NCBI RefSeq assembly: GCF_049959315.1
Contig: NZ_CP188201.1
Strand: one strand, 5' to 3'
DNA length: 64,000 bases
Origin: Serratia proteamaculans_D
GTDB taxonomy: Bacteria > Pseudomonadota > Gammaproteobacteria > Enterobacterales > Enterobacteriaceae
Below, piece after piece: positions 1-7,586 of the stretch. The stretch's first letter is position 1. Every line of letters begins with the position of its first letter. The notes beneath the pieces were generated by a model. The model saw nothing but the letters and a program-made list of their open reading frames with translations, had not been told where the DNA came from and ran no database searches. Made by a program: the position numbers and the translations under genes.

Positions 1-181
1 AGCAGCTAAAATTGACAAATTGATGGCCACCCGGCGTGGACAGCAGATCGTTTTCGAGACCGGCGACGATCCCTGCGAGTCCGTTCTGCTCTGACATATC
101 CCAGAAGGGATTACCAATACCGATAGCTTTGTCATTATTGCGATATTGGTTGGTTGGCATGATCTTCTTGCGGCTGGTCAT
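1..181 (-). CDS. PLP-dependent alpha-oxoamine synthase-like enzyme (N-terminal fragment)
   Basis: Only the first 60 codons are inside the window; the gene runs off the left edge. The start ATG (complement of 179-181) overlaps the TGA of the upstream JmjC gene (181-183), an ATGA-type junction that implies translational coupling. The peptide begins MTSRKKIMPTNQ and contains FWDMSEQNG followed by GHQFVNFSC. A short N-terminal arm followed by a phrase like 'FVNFSCxSYLG' is typical of fold-type I PLP enzymes of the 8-amino-7-oxononanoate synthase / CqsA / serine palmitoyltransferase family, which condense an acyl thioester with an amino acid and release CO2. The catalytic lysine lies outside the window, so the family call rests on this short stretch and on context and is tentative. 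Confidence 0.6.
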   Translation of the reverse strand, partial: MTSRKKIMPTNQYRNNDKAIGIGNPFWDMSEQNGLAGIVAGLENDLLSTPGGHQFVNFSC

Positions 182-1035
182 CAAATTCCTTCCTTCTTGG
201 CAGGTTCGGGTTGATAGTTATAAATGCCTTTAAACTTACGGTAGGCGGCCGTGTAGAGCGCGGAATACAAAACATATGGCCTGCGCAGGATTTTCAGATC
301 CCACAGCCAAAAGTTAACGTTGATATTCAGGTCGTCTAACGACTCGGCCTGATGCCACCAGCCCAGCGGCAAATACAGCATTTCACCGGGCTCCAGAATA
401 AAATCGCGGCGCTGCGGGGATTTCGCTGCCAGCCGTGGGAAACGCTGTGGATCAATATTGTTAAAATCGAAGGCCTGCGATTTGTCGCCAAATCCCTTTA
501 GGATAGAGCGCGGGTAATAATCGCGGCGGCCGGGTGGGTAAAGGATGAATCGTTTTCTTCCCTGCAGGGCAATATTAAAGTTTTCGAGTTCATCGAAGTG
601 ACTTTGGGTAAATACACCGTGGTAGCTTATCCATAAATTGGCCGCATTCAGACCACGACGAGAAGCCAGTAGCGAAAACGCATCGAAGCCGAGAAGAGTA
701 TTGATATCTTCTGGCCGGTGCATAATATTGGAAACCACCCGGTACCAGGTACTGTTGTCTCGCTGGTATTCTTCATTTTCCAAAAAACCACGAAGTTGAA
801 TTTTCGTGGTCTGCCATCGCTCGGTATTTTCCTTATTACTCGCTTCCCGGAATAATGTGACATTGTCATCACCTAACCGTTGAGCAATAAGGTCATTAGC
901 GCTATTGCTGGTATCAAGCGGTAAATCAGTAATAATCACAGGAACGTCGGCTCGGAAAATAGCCTCCACTCCCATAGCGACAAATTGATTAAAGCTAATA
1001 CGTGGAACGGGCATACCCGTGGTTAACTGGTTCAC
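181..1035 (-). CDS. JmjC/cupin_8-type Fe(II)/2-oxoglutarate oxygenase
   Basis: This 284-residue protein has the cupin_8/JmjC signature: an iron-binding HxD motif (H146-F-D148 in SHFDEL), followed after about 80 residues by a distal histidine (H228 in GWWHQAES) preceded by EPGEMLYLP, the usual strand before the last ligand. K161 in QGRKRF is a candidate 2-oxoglutarate contact. Family members hydroxylate protein side chains or small molecules using O2 and 2-oxoglutarate. It sits between an MFS transporter 44 bp upstream and a PLP enzyme downstream whose start overlaps its stop, so a tailoring step on a small molecule is more likely than a stand-alone protein hydroxylase. The substrate cannot be read from the sequence. 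Confidence 0.8.
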   Translation of the reverse strand: MNQLTTGMPVPRISFNQFVAMGVEAIFRADVPVIITDLPLDTSNSANDLIAQRLGDDNVTLFREASNKENTERWQTTKIQLRGFLENEEYQRDNSTWYRVVSNIMHRPEDINTLLGFDAFSLLASRRGLNAANLWISYHGVFTQSHFDELENFNIALQGRKRFILYPPGRRDYYPRSILKGFGDKSQAFDFNNIDPQRFPRLAAKSPQRRDFILEPGEMLYLPLGWWHQAESLDDLNINVNFWLWDLKILRRPYVLYSALYTAAYRKFKGIYNYQPEPAKKEGI

Positions 1036-1079
1036 GATGGCCGTTTTCCTGTCTCGGTAATAAGAGTGAAAGAACCCGC

Positions 1080-2306
1080 TTAAATGGGGCTTGGCATTGA
1101 TTTTTTACTGAGTAGTGATTGGCTGAACAGACTGGCTAATAAGGCGAGCATGCCGGCGGCCAGGGCGATCCAGGCGACCTGGGCAGCCCCAGTTTGATCT
1201 GAAAGTTGCCCGCCCACCGAAACGCCGAAGGAAAAACCGAGCCACCCGGCGCTTGAAAGCCAGGAAAAGCCTTCGGATAAACAGCCTTTCGGCGTTAACG
1301 ATTCCAACAGGTTACTGCAGGTGATTAATAACGGCGCCACCGATAGACCGGCAATAAATGCAGACAAACCCATAACGATCGGGGAACTGGTGAAAACCAG
1401 CGGAACAGTGCCTGCGAAAAGCGTGGCGGAAGTGAGCAACAGCAGCCGTGGCTGCGGGATAGACCAGTTCATCGCACCATAGCAGAGCCCCCCTACCAGG
1501 CTGCCCCCGGCACAAATCGACAGCAGCACCCCGGCGAGAGTGGGATTGCCCACCTCTTTGGCAAAGGCGATCATCATTACATCAATCGAGCCAAGGAATA
1601 TGCCCACCGCCGCATAGGAGACCATCAGGCTGCGCACCCAGACCATGCTAATAGCCCTACGGCTTTTTTCGTCGACCTTCTGCACAATAACCGGCTCTGA
1701 ACGCCGATGCAGCACCAGTGCCATCGAGCCACTGAAGGTGAAGATGGCACATAAAACCAACCCCGCAGCGGGGTGCAATACCGTGGCTAATACAATGGCG
1801 ACCAATGGGCCCAACAGGAAAATAATCTCGTCGAGGACGGTTTCTAACGCATAGGCGGTTCGCAGAGCCTCATCGGTGACCATCGCCGCCCAACGAGTAC
1901 GAATAAAGCCATCAACCGGTACTGATGAACAGCCAATACCAATAGCCGCGGCCATAATTAGCCATAAATGGGCGTCAAGAAACACCAGGGCAATCAGTAA
2001 AGCTATGGCGATAACGTGACAGCAACTGGTGACAATAAGCACTTTTCGCTGGCTGAATCGGTCAGCAAAGCCGCCCAGTATCGGGCTGGCCAAAGCCTGG
2101 GTAATCATTAAGGTTCCGGCGACGGTGCCTGCGATCCACAGCGAATTGGTCGTGGCAGAAAGCAGCATAATGCAGCTAATAGATCGCATCGCCACGGGAA
2201 AGCGCAACAATAAACCAAACAACGAAAGCGCAGCATGTCCGGGGCCGGACAGTAATCGGGTATAGGAGCCAAAACTGAATTTAGACTCAACGGCATTTGT
2301 TTCCAT
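1080..2306 (-). CDS. MFS transporter, probable exporter
   Basis: This 408-residue, very hydrophobic protein has about 12 predicted membrane helices and the size of a major facilitator permease. The loop after helix 2 contains GGFADRFSQRK, matching motif A (GxxxDRxGRR-like) of the superfamily. It is the first gene of the minus-strand operon, followed by the JmjC oxygenase and the PLP enzyme. Exporters of this class often move the product of the enzymes encoded beside them, so self-protection or product release is a reasonable inference. The substrate is unknown. The upstream 535 bp is AT-rich and shared with the divergent M24 peptidase gene. Confidence 0.85.
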   Translation of the reverse strand: METNAVESKFSFGSYTRLLSGPGHAALSLFGLLLRFPVAMRSISCIMLLSATTNSLWIAGTVAGTLMITQALASPILGGFADRFSQRKVLIVTSCCHVIAIALLIALVFLDAHLWLIMAAAIGIGCSSVPVDGFIRTRWAAMVTDEALRTAYALETVLDEIIFLLGPLVAIVLATVLHPAAGLVLCAIFTFSGSMALVLHRRSEPVIVQKVDEKSRRAISMVWVRSLMVSYAAVGIFLGSIDVMMIAFAKEVGNPTLAGVLLSICAGGSLVGGLCYGAMNWSIPQPRLLLLTSATLFAGTVPLVFTSSPIVMGLSAFIAGLSVAPLLITCSNLLESLTPKGCLSEGFSWLSSAGWLGFSFGVSVGGQLSDQTGAAQVAWIALAAGMLALLASLFSQSLLSKKSMPSPI

Positions 2307-2841
2307 AAAGGACTCTCGTTAATAATATCGCTTATACCCAGGTAATTAAATATATTCGTTAGAATAGATCCACCCACCTATTAGATTAAGTGCACGCAAT
2401 AGAAATAATAATTTAATTATTTACACACAATTATCCGAGGGAGTGAAAACACGCCCCGAGATTAAGTTTCACCATGCTAAATATGCACCCCAAAGCTTAT
2501 AAATTTATTTAATACGATGGGCATTAAGAATTAGCAACGCTAATGAATATTAGCAAGAGCATTTTTGCATCACATTGATGCGTTATTGCATTGTCTAGAT
2601 AATATAACCAGTTAGCGACAAAACAATGACCGAATATAATTTTTATTTCGTTAAATTCACCATTTTAAGCAAAATTTGTTGGCACTCTGGCGCATCGGAG
2701 TGCCAGAGCAAAAAACTGTGCTGTAATCGACAACTTTCTTATCTAATAAAGCCAAGTTTTGTTGCTGTGGTTTACTTATGATGAAGGTTTAATGCGCATG
2801 CGCATCGACCCTGACATTTGACACTACGCGAGGAGAAAAGC
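2307..2841. other. AT-rich divergent intergenic region with an inverted repeat
   Basis: No convincing gene is seen. The region separates the left-edge operon (minus strand) from the M24 peptidase (plus strand) and so holds both promoters. Two structures stand out: a perfect 8-bp inverted repeat TGGCACTC/GAGTGCCA around a 10-base loop at 2680-2705, and a perfect 12-bp palindrome TGCGCATGCGCA at 2793-2804, close to the peptidase start. Either could be a regulator site. Neither is followed by a T-run, so terminator function is unlikely. Confidence 0.5.
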
Positions 2842-4059
2842 ATGGCTACAGGCATTGGCGGTTGCACGGCGCAACAGGCCCTGGAACAGTTGCAACCGTT
2901 AACGGAGAATCCGCCTGAAATCGCCGCCGATGAGTATCGGCAACGCATTCAGCATGCACAGCGCCTGATGCGCGAAAACGGTATCGACGCCTGCTATGTC
3001 AACGCCGGCAGTAATCTACGCTATTTTACCGGCACTCAATGGTCAGCGAGCGAACGCATGGTCGGCGCGGTGATCCCGGCCGAAGGCGAAATCGCTTATA
3101 TTGCCCCCTGGTTTGAGATTGGCACCTTCCAAGACGCGCAGGTGATTGAAGCAGAAATCTTTAGCTGGCATGAGGAAGAAGATCCCTACCGTTTGTTCTT
3201 CACCGTATTGGCCTCTCGCGGGCTGACGGGGGCACGCCAGGTGGCGATTTGCGAAACGGCTTCGGTCACCCTGTTCCTCGGCCTGCAACAGTATGCCGGT
3301 GATATCCGGCTAATCAGTGCCCAGCCGATCACCGGCCATTGCCGCAACCGTAAATCGGCGACGGAAATCGCGCTGATGCAAACCGCCAATAATATTACTC
3401 TGCAGGTGCAGCAGGCCGCGGCCAGCATATTGCGCCCAGGTATCACCGCCAGCGAACTGATCGACTTCGTCGATAAAGCCCACCGTAAAATGGGCACCAG
3501 CGGCTCATACTTCTGTATTGCACTGTTCGGTTCCGATAGCGCGTTTCCCCATGGCGTAAAGCAACCCAACCCGCTGCAAAACAACGATATCGTGCTACTC
3601 GATACCGGCTGCCGCTATAAGGGTTACCTGTCCGATATCACCCGTACCTATGTGTATGGCGAGGCCAATGAACGGCAGCGTTTCGCCTGGCAGGCGGAGC
3701 ATGAAGCGCAGGCCGCCGCGTTTGCCGTTATCGCGCCGGGCGTACCTTGCCATAAAGTGGATGACGCGGCGCGCGATGTGCTGGTCTCCTATGGTTTTGG
3801 GCCGGACTATCAGTTGCCGGGCCTGCCGCATCGCACCGGGCACGGTATCGGGCTGGATATTCATGAAGCCCCGTATCTGATCCGCAAACAGCAGCAGCCG
3901 CTCGATGTCGGCATGTGCGCCAGCATCGAACCCATGCTGTGCCTGCCGGGTGAGTTTGGTATCCGCCTTGAAGATCATTTTTACGTCACAAGCGAAGGTG
4001 CACGCTGGTTTACCCCACCGGCCAAATCCATTGATAACCCATTTGATTTAGCCGGCTGA
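2842..4059 (+). CDS. M24 family metallopeptidase (Xaa-Pro peptidase-like)
   Basis: The reading frame is open from a TTG at 2818, but the ATG at 2842 has a good Shine-Dalgarno (AGGAGAA at 2831-2837) and is chosen, giving 405 residues. The C-terminal half is a pita-bread fold with all five expected metal ligands: D254 (LLDTG), D265 (SDITRT), H334 (TGHGIG), E363 (SIEP) and E377 (RLED). The N-terminal half is a creatinase/prolidase-like domain. M24 enzymes cleave Xaa-Pro bonds with two divalent metals, but the creatinase and lyase subfamilies share the fold, so the substrate is open. There is no signal peptide, so it should be cytoplasmic. It lies 226 bp upstream of the microcin-like gene on the same strand; a functional link is not shown. 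Confidence 0.85.
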   Translation: MATGIGGCTAQQALEQLQPLTENPPEIAADEYRQRIQHAQRLMRENGIDACYVNAGSNLRYFTGTQWSASERMVGAVIPAEGEIAYIAPWFEIGTFQDAQVIEAEIFSWHEEEDPYRLFFTVLASRGLTGARQVAICETASVTLFLGLQQYAGDIRLISAQPITGHCRNRKSATEIALMQTANNITLQVQQAAASILRPGITASELIDFVDKAHRKMGTSGSYFCIALFGSDSAFPHGVKQPNPLQNNDIVLLDTGCRYKGYLSDITRTYVYGEANERQRFAWQAEHEAQAAAFAVIAPGVPCHKVDDAARDVLVSYGFGPDYQLPGLPHRTGHGIGLDIHEAPYLIRKQQQPLDVGMCASIEPMLCLPGEFGIRLEDHFYVTSEGARWFTPPAKSIDNPFDLAG

Positions 4060-4285
4060 CCATCCCCCGGGCGGCGATGCCGCTCGGATTTAAATATAAT
4101 ATTCATATCGAGAATATTTAATAAAACAATTTATTTATACAGCTTAGTGCAACCACTAATTAATTAAAATTTCTCGCCATTTGAGTAAAATAACTCTTGA
4201 TATAAAAATGGTTGTGAGTTAAAAACCAATCGTCCCTTTCAAAGATGAATATAACAATAAATTACACATTCAAATGGAGTTGATG

Positions 4286-4651
4286 ATGAAAACAATTGAT
4301 ATAGCCTTGTTAGACTCGATCGCCGGCGGCCGTGGCAATAATGGTGGCGACCGCACGGATAATGGCGGCAGAAACAGAGGCGGTCGTAACTCGAGAAACA
4401 ATAATAATTCCGGTAATTACTATTCAAAGTATGGTAACGACGATTGTATTACCAGCATAATAGGCAACGTAGCCAAAGGTGCACTCGCAGGCCCATGGGG
4501 CATGGCTGCCGGGTTGGCTTATGGGGCATTGACCGGCGGTTGCTTTAAAGAATCAGCTAAAGGCGGTGGTAATGTTGGCATGGGGCCAGGGGGAAACAAA
4601 AGCTCTGGCGGTTGCAAAGGGAAAGGCGGTTCTGATGGTTGCAGTTGGTAA
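4286..4651 (+). CDS. Candidate class II microcin (bacteriocin) precursor
   Basis: A 121-residue protein starts at the ATG at 4286; GGAG at 4276-4279 gives proper spacing, whereas the ATGs at 4274 and 4283 do not. The first 15 residues, MKTIDIALLDSIAGG, form a double-glycine leader very like that of microcin V (MRTLTLNELDSVSGG, recalled from literature). The predicted mature part has 106 residues, of which about 30 are Gly. It begins with an Asn/Arg/Gly-rich low-complexity stretch, then an Ala/Gly-rich hydrophobic segment (roughly residues 58-88, SIIGNVAKGALAG onward), then a Gly/Lys-rich tail ending DGCSW. Four cysteines could form two disulfides, as in the class IIa microcins V and L. Two small two-helix membrane proteins follow, as expected for immunity. 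No dedicated ABC exporter (CvaA/CvaB-like) is in the window, so one elsewhere would be needed. Function is inferred, not proven. Confidence 0.72.
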   Translation: MKTIDIALLDSIAGGRGNNGGDRTDNGGRNRGGRNSRNNNNSGNYYSKYGNDDCITSIIGNVAKGALAGPWGMAAGLAYGALTGGCFKESAKGGGNVGMGPGGNKSSGGCKGKGGSDGCSW

Positions 4652-4702
4652 CCATCATTTTGTCCCCTTTTTATTTTAATTGAAAAGTTAATAACAAGCC
4701 TC

Positions 4703-4903
4703 ATGAAAAGAACATACTGGACAATATCAGTTTTAATTGGGATGGTTTTATCCTCTGTTTTATTAGCGGGTGCAGGCATCGGCGTTGATTATCTTTACTC
4801 TGCGCCAGAAAAAATATCAAAACTCATCGTTGCCGTGTTCTTTTCACTTTCCATTATTGTTTCTATATATAAAGTCATCTGTGTAGTTTTCAAAAAAGAA
4901 TAG
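4703..4903 (+). CDS. Small two-helix membrane protein, candidate microcin immunity protein
   Basis: This 66-residue protein has two strong hydrophobic segments (about residues 6-28 and 40-60) separated by a short polar loop (YSAPEKISK) and ends in a basic KKE tail. It begins 51 bp after the microcin-like gene with no terminator between them, and a clear hairpin terminator follows at 4907-4950. Immunity proteins of microcins V and related peptides are small inner-membrane proteins with two helices encoded beside the toxin, so size, topology and position all fit. The ribosome-binding site is weak, which may mean coupling to the upstream gene. No homolog can be named from sequence alone. Confidence 0.6.
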   Translation: MKRTYWTISVLIGMVLSSVLLAGAGIGVDYLYSAPEKISKLIVAVFFSLSIIVSIYKVICVVFKKE

Positions 4904-4906
4904 ATG

Positions 4907-4950
4907 AAACCGCCCAACATATGAGAATATGCGTGGGCGGTTTATTTTTA
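4907..4950 (+). terminator. Rho-independent terminator of the microcin-like unit
   Basis: A 10-bp perfect stem AAACCGCCCA/TGGGCGGTTT (4907-4916 with 4934-4943) encloses an inner CATAT/ATATG hairpin and is followed by TATTTTTA. It lies directly after the first candidate immunity gene and closes that transcript. Confidence 0.85.
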
Positions 4951-4978
4951 TGCTGAATAAATTAATGGAGTGAAATGA

Positions 4979-5179
4979 ATGAGGAAAATAATTAGACCCG
5001 CAATTGTCTTCCTGGCAATCATTGCCACGGCCCCTTTTCTTAGCGGTATCAGGGGCGAGACTTCTGCTTTAGGTTTCTCCGCTCCCTTGGGGGCCTCCAC
5101 ATTTGTCATTACTCTCGCCACCTTTTACGCTTTTGTCACCTTTTCATTAAAAATCTTTGATTTTTTTGAGAAAAAATAA
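4979..5179 (+). CDS. Second small two-helix membrane protein of the microcin locus
   Basis: This 66-residue protein has a hydrophobic helix at about residues 6-22 (AIVFLAIIATAPFL), a Gly/Ser/Ala-rich loop and a second helix at about 42-60, ending FFEKK. GGAG at 4967-4970 is well placed for the ATG at 4979. It lies after the terminator of the microcin-like unit, so it may have its own promoter or receive read-through. Equal length and topology to the preceding protein suggest a second immunity or accessory protein, but the two sequences are not obviously similar. The divergent-facing pcaR gene ends 15 bp downstream (convergent). Confidence 0.5.
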   Translation: MRKIIRPAIVFLAIIATAPFLSGIRGETSALGFSAPLGASTFVITLATFYAFVTFSLKIFDFFEKK

Positions 5180-5194
5180 GTTACCCCCAAGCGG

Positions 5195-6028
5195 TTACAG
5201 CAGCAGCGCCAGTTCCATTGCCGTGCGTTGCAGCTGTGGCAGCACCCGCTCACGTAACTCCGCCGCCGAAATTTGCGAAGCATTGACCCCCACGTTCATC
5301 GCCGCCACCACGCCGCCCTTGCGAGAATGCATCGGCACTGCGATAGAGCGCAGGCCAATTTCCAACTGTTGATCGTTAATGGCATAACCTTGCCGACGCA
5401 CTTTAGCCAACTGTTCACGCAGCTGATCGGCGTTGCTCACGGTGAACTCGGTCAGCGCTTCAAAACTCACCCGTGACAGATAATCGTCCAACTGTTCTTC
5501 ATCCAGCGCGCTGAGCAAGACCAGCCCCATCGAAGTCGCGTAGGCCGGCAGGCGGCTGCCGCGCCCCAGATCGATAGTCATAATACGTTTCACAGAAGCG
5601 CGGGCGATATACAGGATATTGTCACCGTCCAGCGTCGCTACCGAGCAGGATTCATTCAGCAGCTTGCTGAGATAGTCCAGCGAGTTCTGAGCCGCTTTCG
5701 CCAACTCGGAAGACGAAAGATAGGCGTGCCCGATAGTCAGCACGCGTGGCAGCAGCCGGTAATGGCGGCCATCAGGACAGTGCACAAATCCCAACGCACG
5801 CAGGGTGTACAAGCAGCGACGCACCGCCGCACGTGGAATACCGGTAATTTGGCTGATTTCAGAAACCGACATTTGTGAATACTGCGGCTGGAAAGCCTGT
5901 AGCACCTCCAGTCCTCTGGCCAACGACGCCATAAAATTGGGATCGCCCTTATATTGATCGTTGCTTAACTCCCCGATCTCCTGCAACCGACGCAGTTCTC
6001 CAGCACCAGACTCCGACGCATCACTCAT
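5195..6028 (-). CDS. pcaR: IclR-family regulator of the beta-ketoadipate pathway (PcaR/PcaU/PobR group)
   Basis: This 277-residue protein has an N-terminal winged helix-turn-helix (about residues 30-90, including MSVSEISQITGIPRAAVRRC) and a C-terminal IclR effector domain. The phrases SLARGLEVLQAF and GLRSIAVPM are characteristic of the PcaR/PcaU/PobR group, which respond to protocatechuate, p-hydroxybenzoate or beta-ketoadipate and usually activate the neighbouring catabolic genes. It is divergent from pcaIJFD with a 179-bp intergenic region carrying a duplicated candidate operator. In Pseudomonas PcaR uses beta-ketoadipate as inducer; by neighbourhood the same is likely here. Confidence 0.88.
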   Translation of the reverse strand: MSDASESGAGELRRLQEIGELSNDQYKGDPNFMASLARGLEVLQAFQPQYSQMSVSEISQITGIPRAAVRRCLYTLRALGFVHCPDGRHYRLLPRVLTIGHAYLSSSELAKAAQNSLDYLSKLLNESCSVATLDGDNILYIARASVKRIMTIDLGRGSRLPAYATSMGLVLLSALDEEQLDDYLSRVSFEALTEFTVSNADQLREQLAKVRRQGYAINDQQLEIGLRSIAVPMHSRKGGVVAAMNVGVNASQISAAELRERVLPQLQRTAMELALLL

Positions 6029-6088
6029 CCTGACCTCCGACTCAATATAGTTATCCGTATCACAGAATTGATAACCAAAAGATTAATG

Positions 6089-6122
6089 TTTCGATAATCG
6101 CACAATACGCTGATATTCGCAC
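6089..6122. promoter_or_regulatory. Duplicated PcaR-type operator
   Basis: Two direct copies with one mismatch, GATAATCGCAC (6093-6103) and GATATTCGCAC (6112-6122), lie 19 bp apart in the pcaR-pcaI intergenic region. The first copy, extended to GTTTCGATAATCGCAC, is close to the PcaR site recalled for Pseudomonas pca promoters. Binding is inferred from similarity and position. Confidence 0.6.
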
Positions 6123-6207
6123 TTGTCGCTGTTTTTTTCATCCCTTAAGGTAAATCCAGGCCCATAAGCGTCACGCAGAAATGACCGTTGCGCAATCAGG
6201 AGAGCAA

Positions 6208-6894
6208 ATGATCGATAAATACGTGGCGTCCATCGATGCCGCCGTCGCCGATATCCCCGATGGCGCGACCATTATGGTCGGCGGTTTTGGCCCGGCCGGT
6301 CAGCCCTATGCGCTGCTGGACGCCCTGACCCGCCATCAGCCACGCGGGCTTACGCTTATAAGTAACAACGCCGGCAACGGGGATTTTGGGTTGGCGGCGC
6401 TGCTAAAGGCCGGCTGTGTGCGCAAGGTGGTCTGTTCATTTCCGCGCCAGTCGGACTCCTGGGTATTTGATGATTTGTACCGCCGTGGCGAACTGGAGCT
6501 GGAGCTGATCCCACAGGGCAATCTGGCGGCACGCATTCAGGCCGCAGGTTCGGGGCTCGGCGGTTTTTACACCCCGACCGGCTACGGCACTGAACTGGCG
6601 CAAGGTAAAGAAACGCGCGAGATCGACGGCAAACACTATGTGTTCGAGCTACCGCTGAAGGCCGATTTCGCGCTGATCAAGGCCGATAGAGCCGATCGCT
6701 GGGGTAACCTGCTGTACAACAAAACCGGGCGCAACTTCGGGCCGATTATGGCCATGGCGGCCGCCTGCACCATTGCCGAAGTCAACCGCATGGTGCCGCT
6801 GGGGGAGTTGGATCCTGAAAATATCATTACGCCGGGGATCTTCGTGCAACGCCTGGTGACTACGCCCAATCACTTTGCGCAACCCTCGGCTTAA
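6208..6894 (+). CDS. pcaI: 3-oxoadipate CoA-transferase subunit A
   Basis: The subunit has 228 residues from the ATG at 6208, which has AGGAG at 6198-6202; the ATG at 6181 lacks such a site. It contains the class I CoA-transferase alpha signature DGATIMVGGFGPAG near the N-terminus and SNNAGNGDFGLA. With PcaJ it transfers CoA from succinyl-CoA to 3-oxoadipate, giving 3-oxoadipyl-CoA in the cytoplasm. It is the first gene of pcaIJFD. A succinyl-CoA:acetoacetate transferase (ScoA/AtoD type) shares the fold, but the neighbouring pcaR, pcaF and pcaD settle the assignment. Confidence 0.93.
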   Translation: MIDKYVASIDAAVADIPDGATIMVGGFGPAGQPYALLDALTRHQPRGLTLISNNAGNGDFGLAALLKAGCVRKVVCSFPRQSDSWVFDDLYRRGELELELIPQGNLAARIQAAGSGLGGFYTPTGYGTELAQGKETREIDGKHYVFELPLKADFALIKADRADRWGNLLYNKTGRNFGPIMAMAAACTIAEVNRMVPLGELDPENIITPGIFVQRLVTTPNHFAQPSA

Positions 6895-6905
6895 GGAACG
6901 CCCCC

Positions 6906-7586
6906 ATGACCAAACTCACACATCAACAACTAGCCGAACGTATTGCACGCGATATCCCGGAAGGGGCCTACGTCAACCTGGGCATTGGTATCCCCACCCA
7001 GATAGCCAACTACCTGCCGGCGGATAAAGAGATCTTTCTGCACAGCGAAAACGGCATTCTCGGCATGGGCCCGGCACCGGCGGCCGGCCAGGAAGATCCC
7101 GAACTGATCAACGCCGGTAAACAGCCGGTCACCCTGCTGAAAGGCGGCTGCTTTTTCCACCATGGTGACTCTTTTGCCATGATGCGCGGCGGTCACCTGG
7201 ATATCTGCGTGCTCGGTGCTTATCAGGTTTCTGAACGCGGTGACCTGGCCAACTGGAGTACCGGCGCACCGGGGGCGATCCCGGCGGTCGGCGGCGCGAT
7301 GGATCTGGCGATTGGCGCCCGTCAGGTGTTTGTGATGACCGAACACCTGACCAAAAAAGGCGAATGCAAAATTGTTCGCCACTGTACTTATCCCCTGACC
7401 GGCGTCGGCTGTATTGATCGCATCTACAGCGATCTGGCGGTGATGGACGTGACCTCTCAGGGTCTGGTGGTCCGCGAAATATTCGGCGGGCTGACCCCGC
7501 AGCAATTGCAAGCAGTCACCCCGGTCGAACTGACCTTTGCCCTTCTGCACGGAGAATCGCCGCATGATCCCCGCTTACCTGTGTGA
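6906..7586 (+). CDS. pcaJ: 3-oxoadipate CoA-transferase subunit B
   Basis: This 226-residue class I CoA-transferase beta subunit carries the catalytic glutamate E48 in the SENG motif (LHSENGILGMGP), which forms the covalent CoA thioester intermediate. GIGIPTQIANYL precedes it as in other beta subunits. It starts 11 bp after pcaI, and its last 23 bp overlap the start of pcaF, so the genes are translationally linked. Confidence 0.93.
   Translation: MTKLTHQQLAERIARDIPEGAYVNLGIGIPTQIANYLPADKEIFLHSENGILGMGPAPAAGQEDPELINAGKQPVTLLKGGCFFHHGDSFAMMRGGHLDICVLGAYQVSERGDLANWSTGAPGAIPAVGGAMDLAIGARQVFVMTEHLTKKGECKIVRHCTYPLTGVGCIDRIYSDLAVMDVTSQGLVVREIFGGLTPQQLQAVTPVELTFALLHGESPHDPRLPV

Noticed and set aside
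7537..7563. Upstream TTG start for pcaF
   Set aside because: It would add nine residues absent from the thiolase family; the ATG at 7564 has a good GGAGA site.
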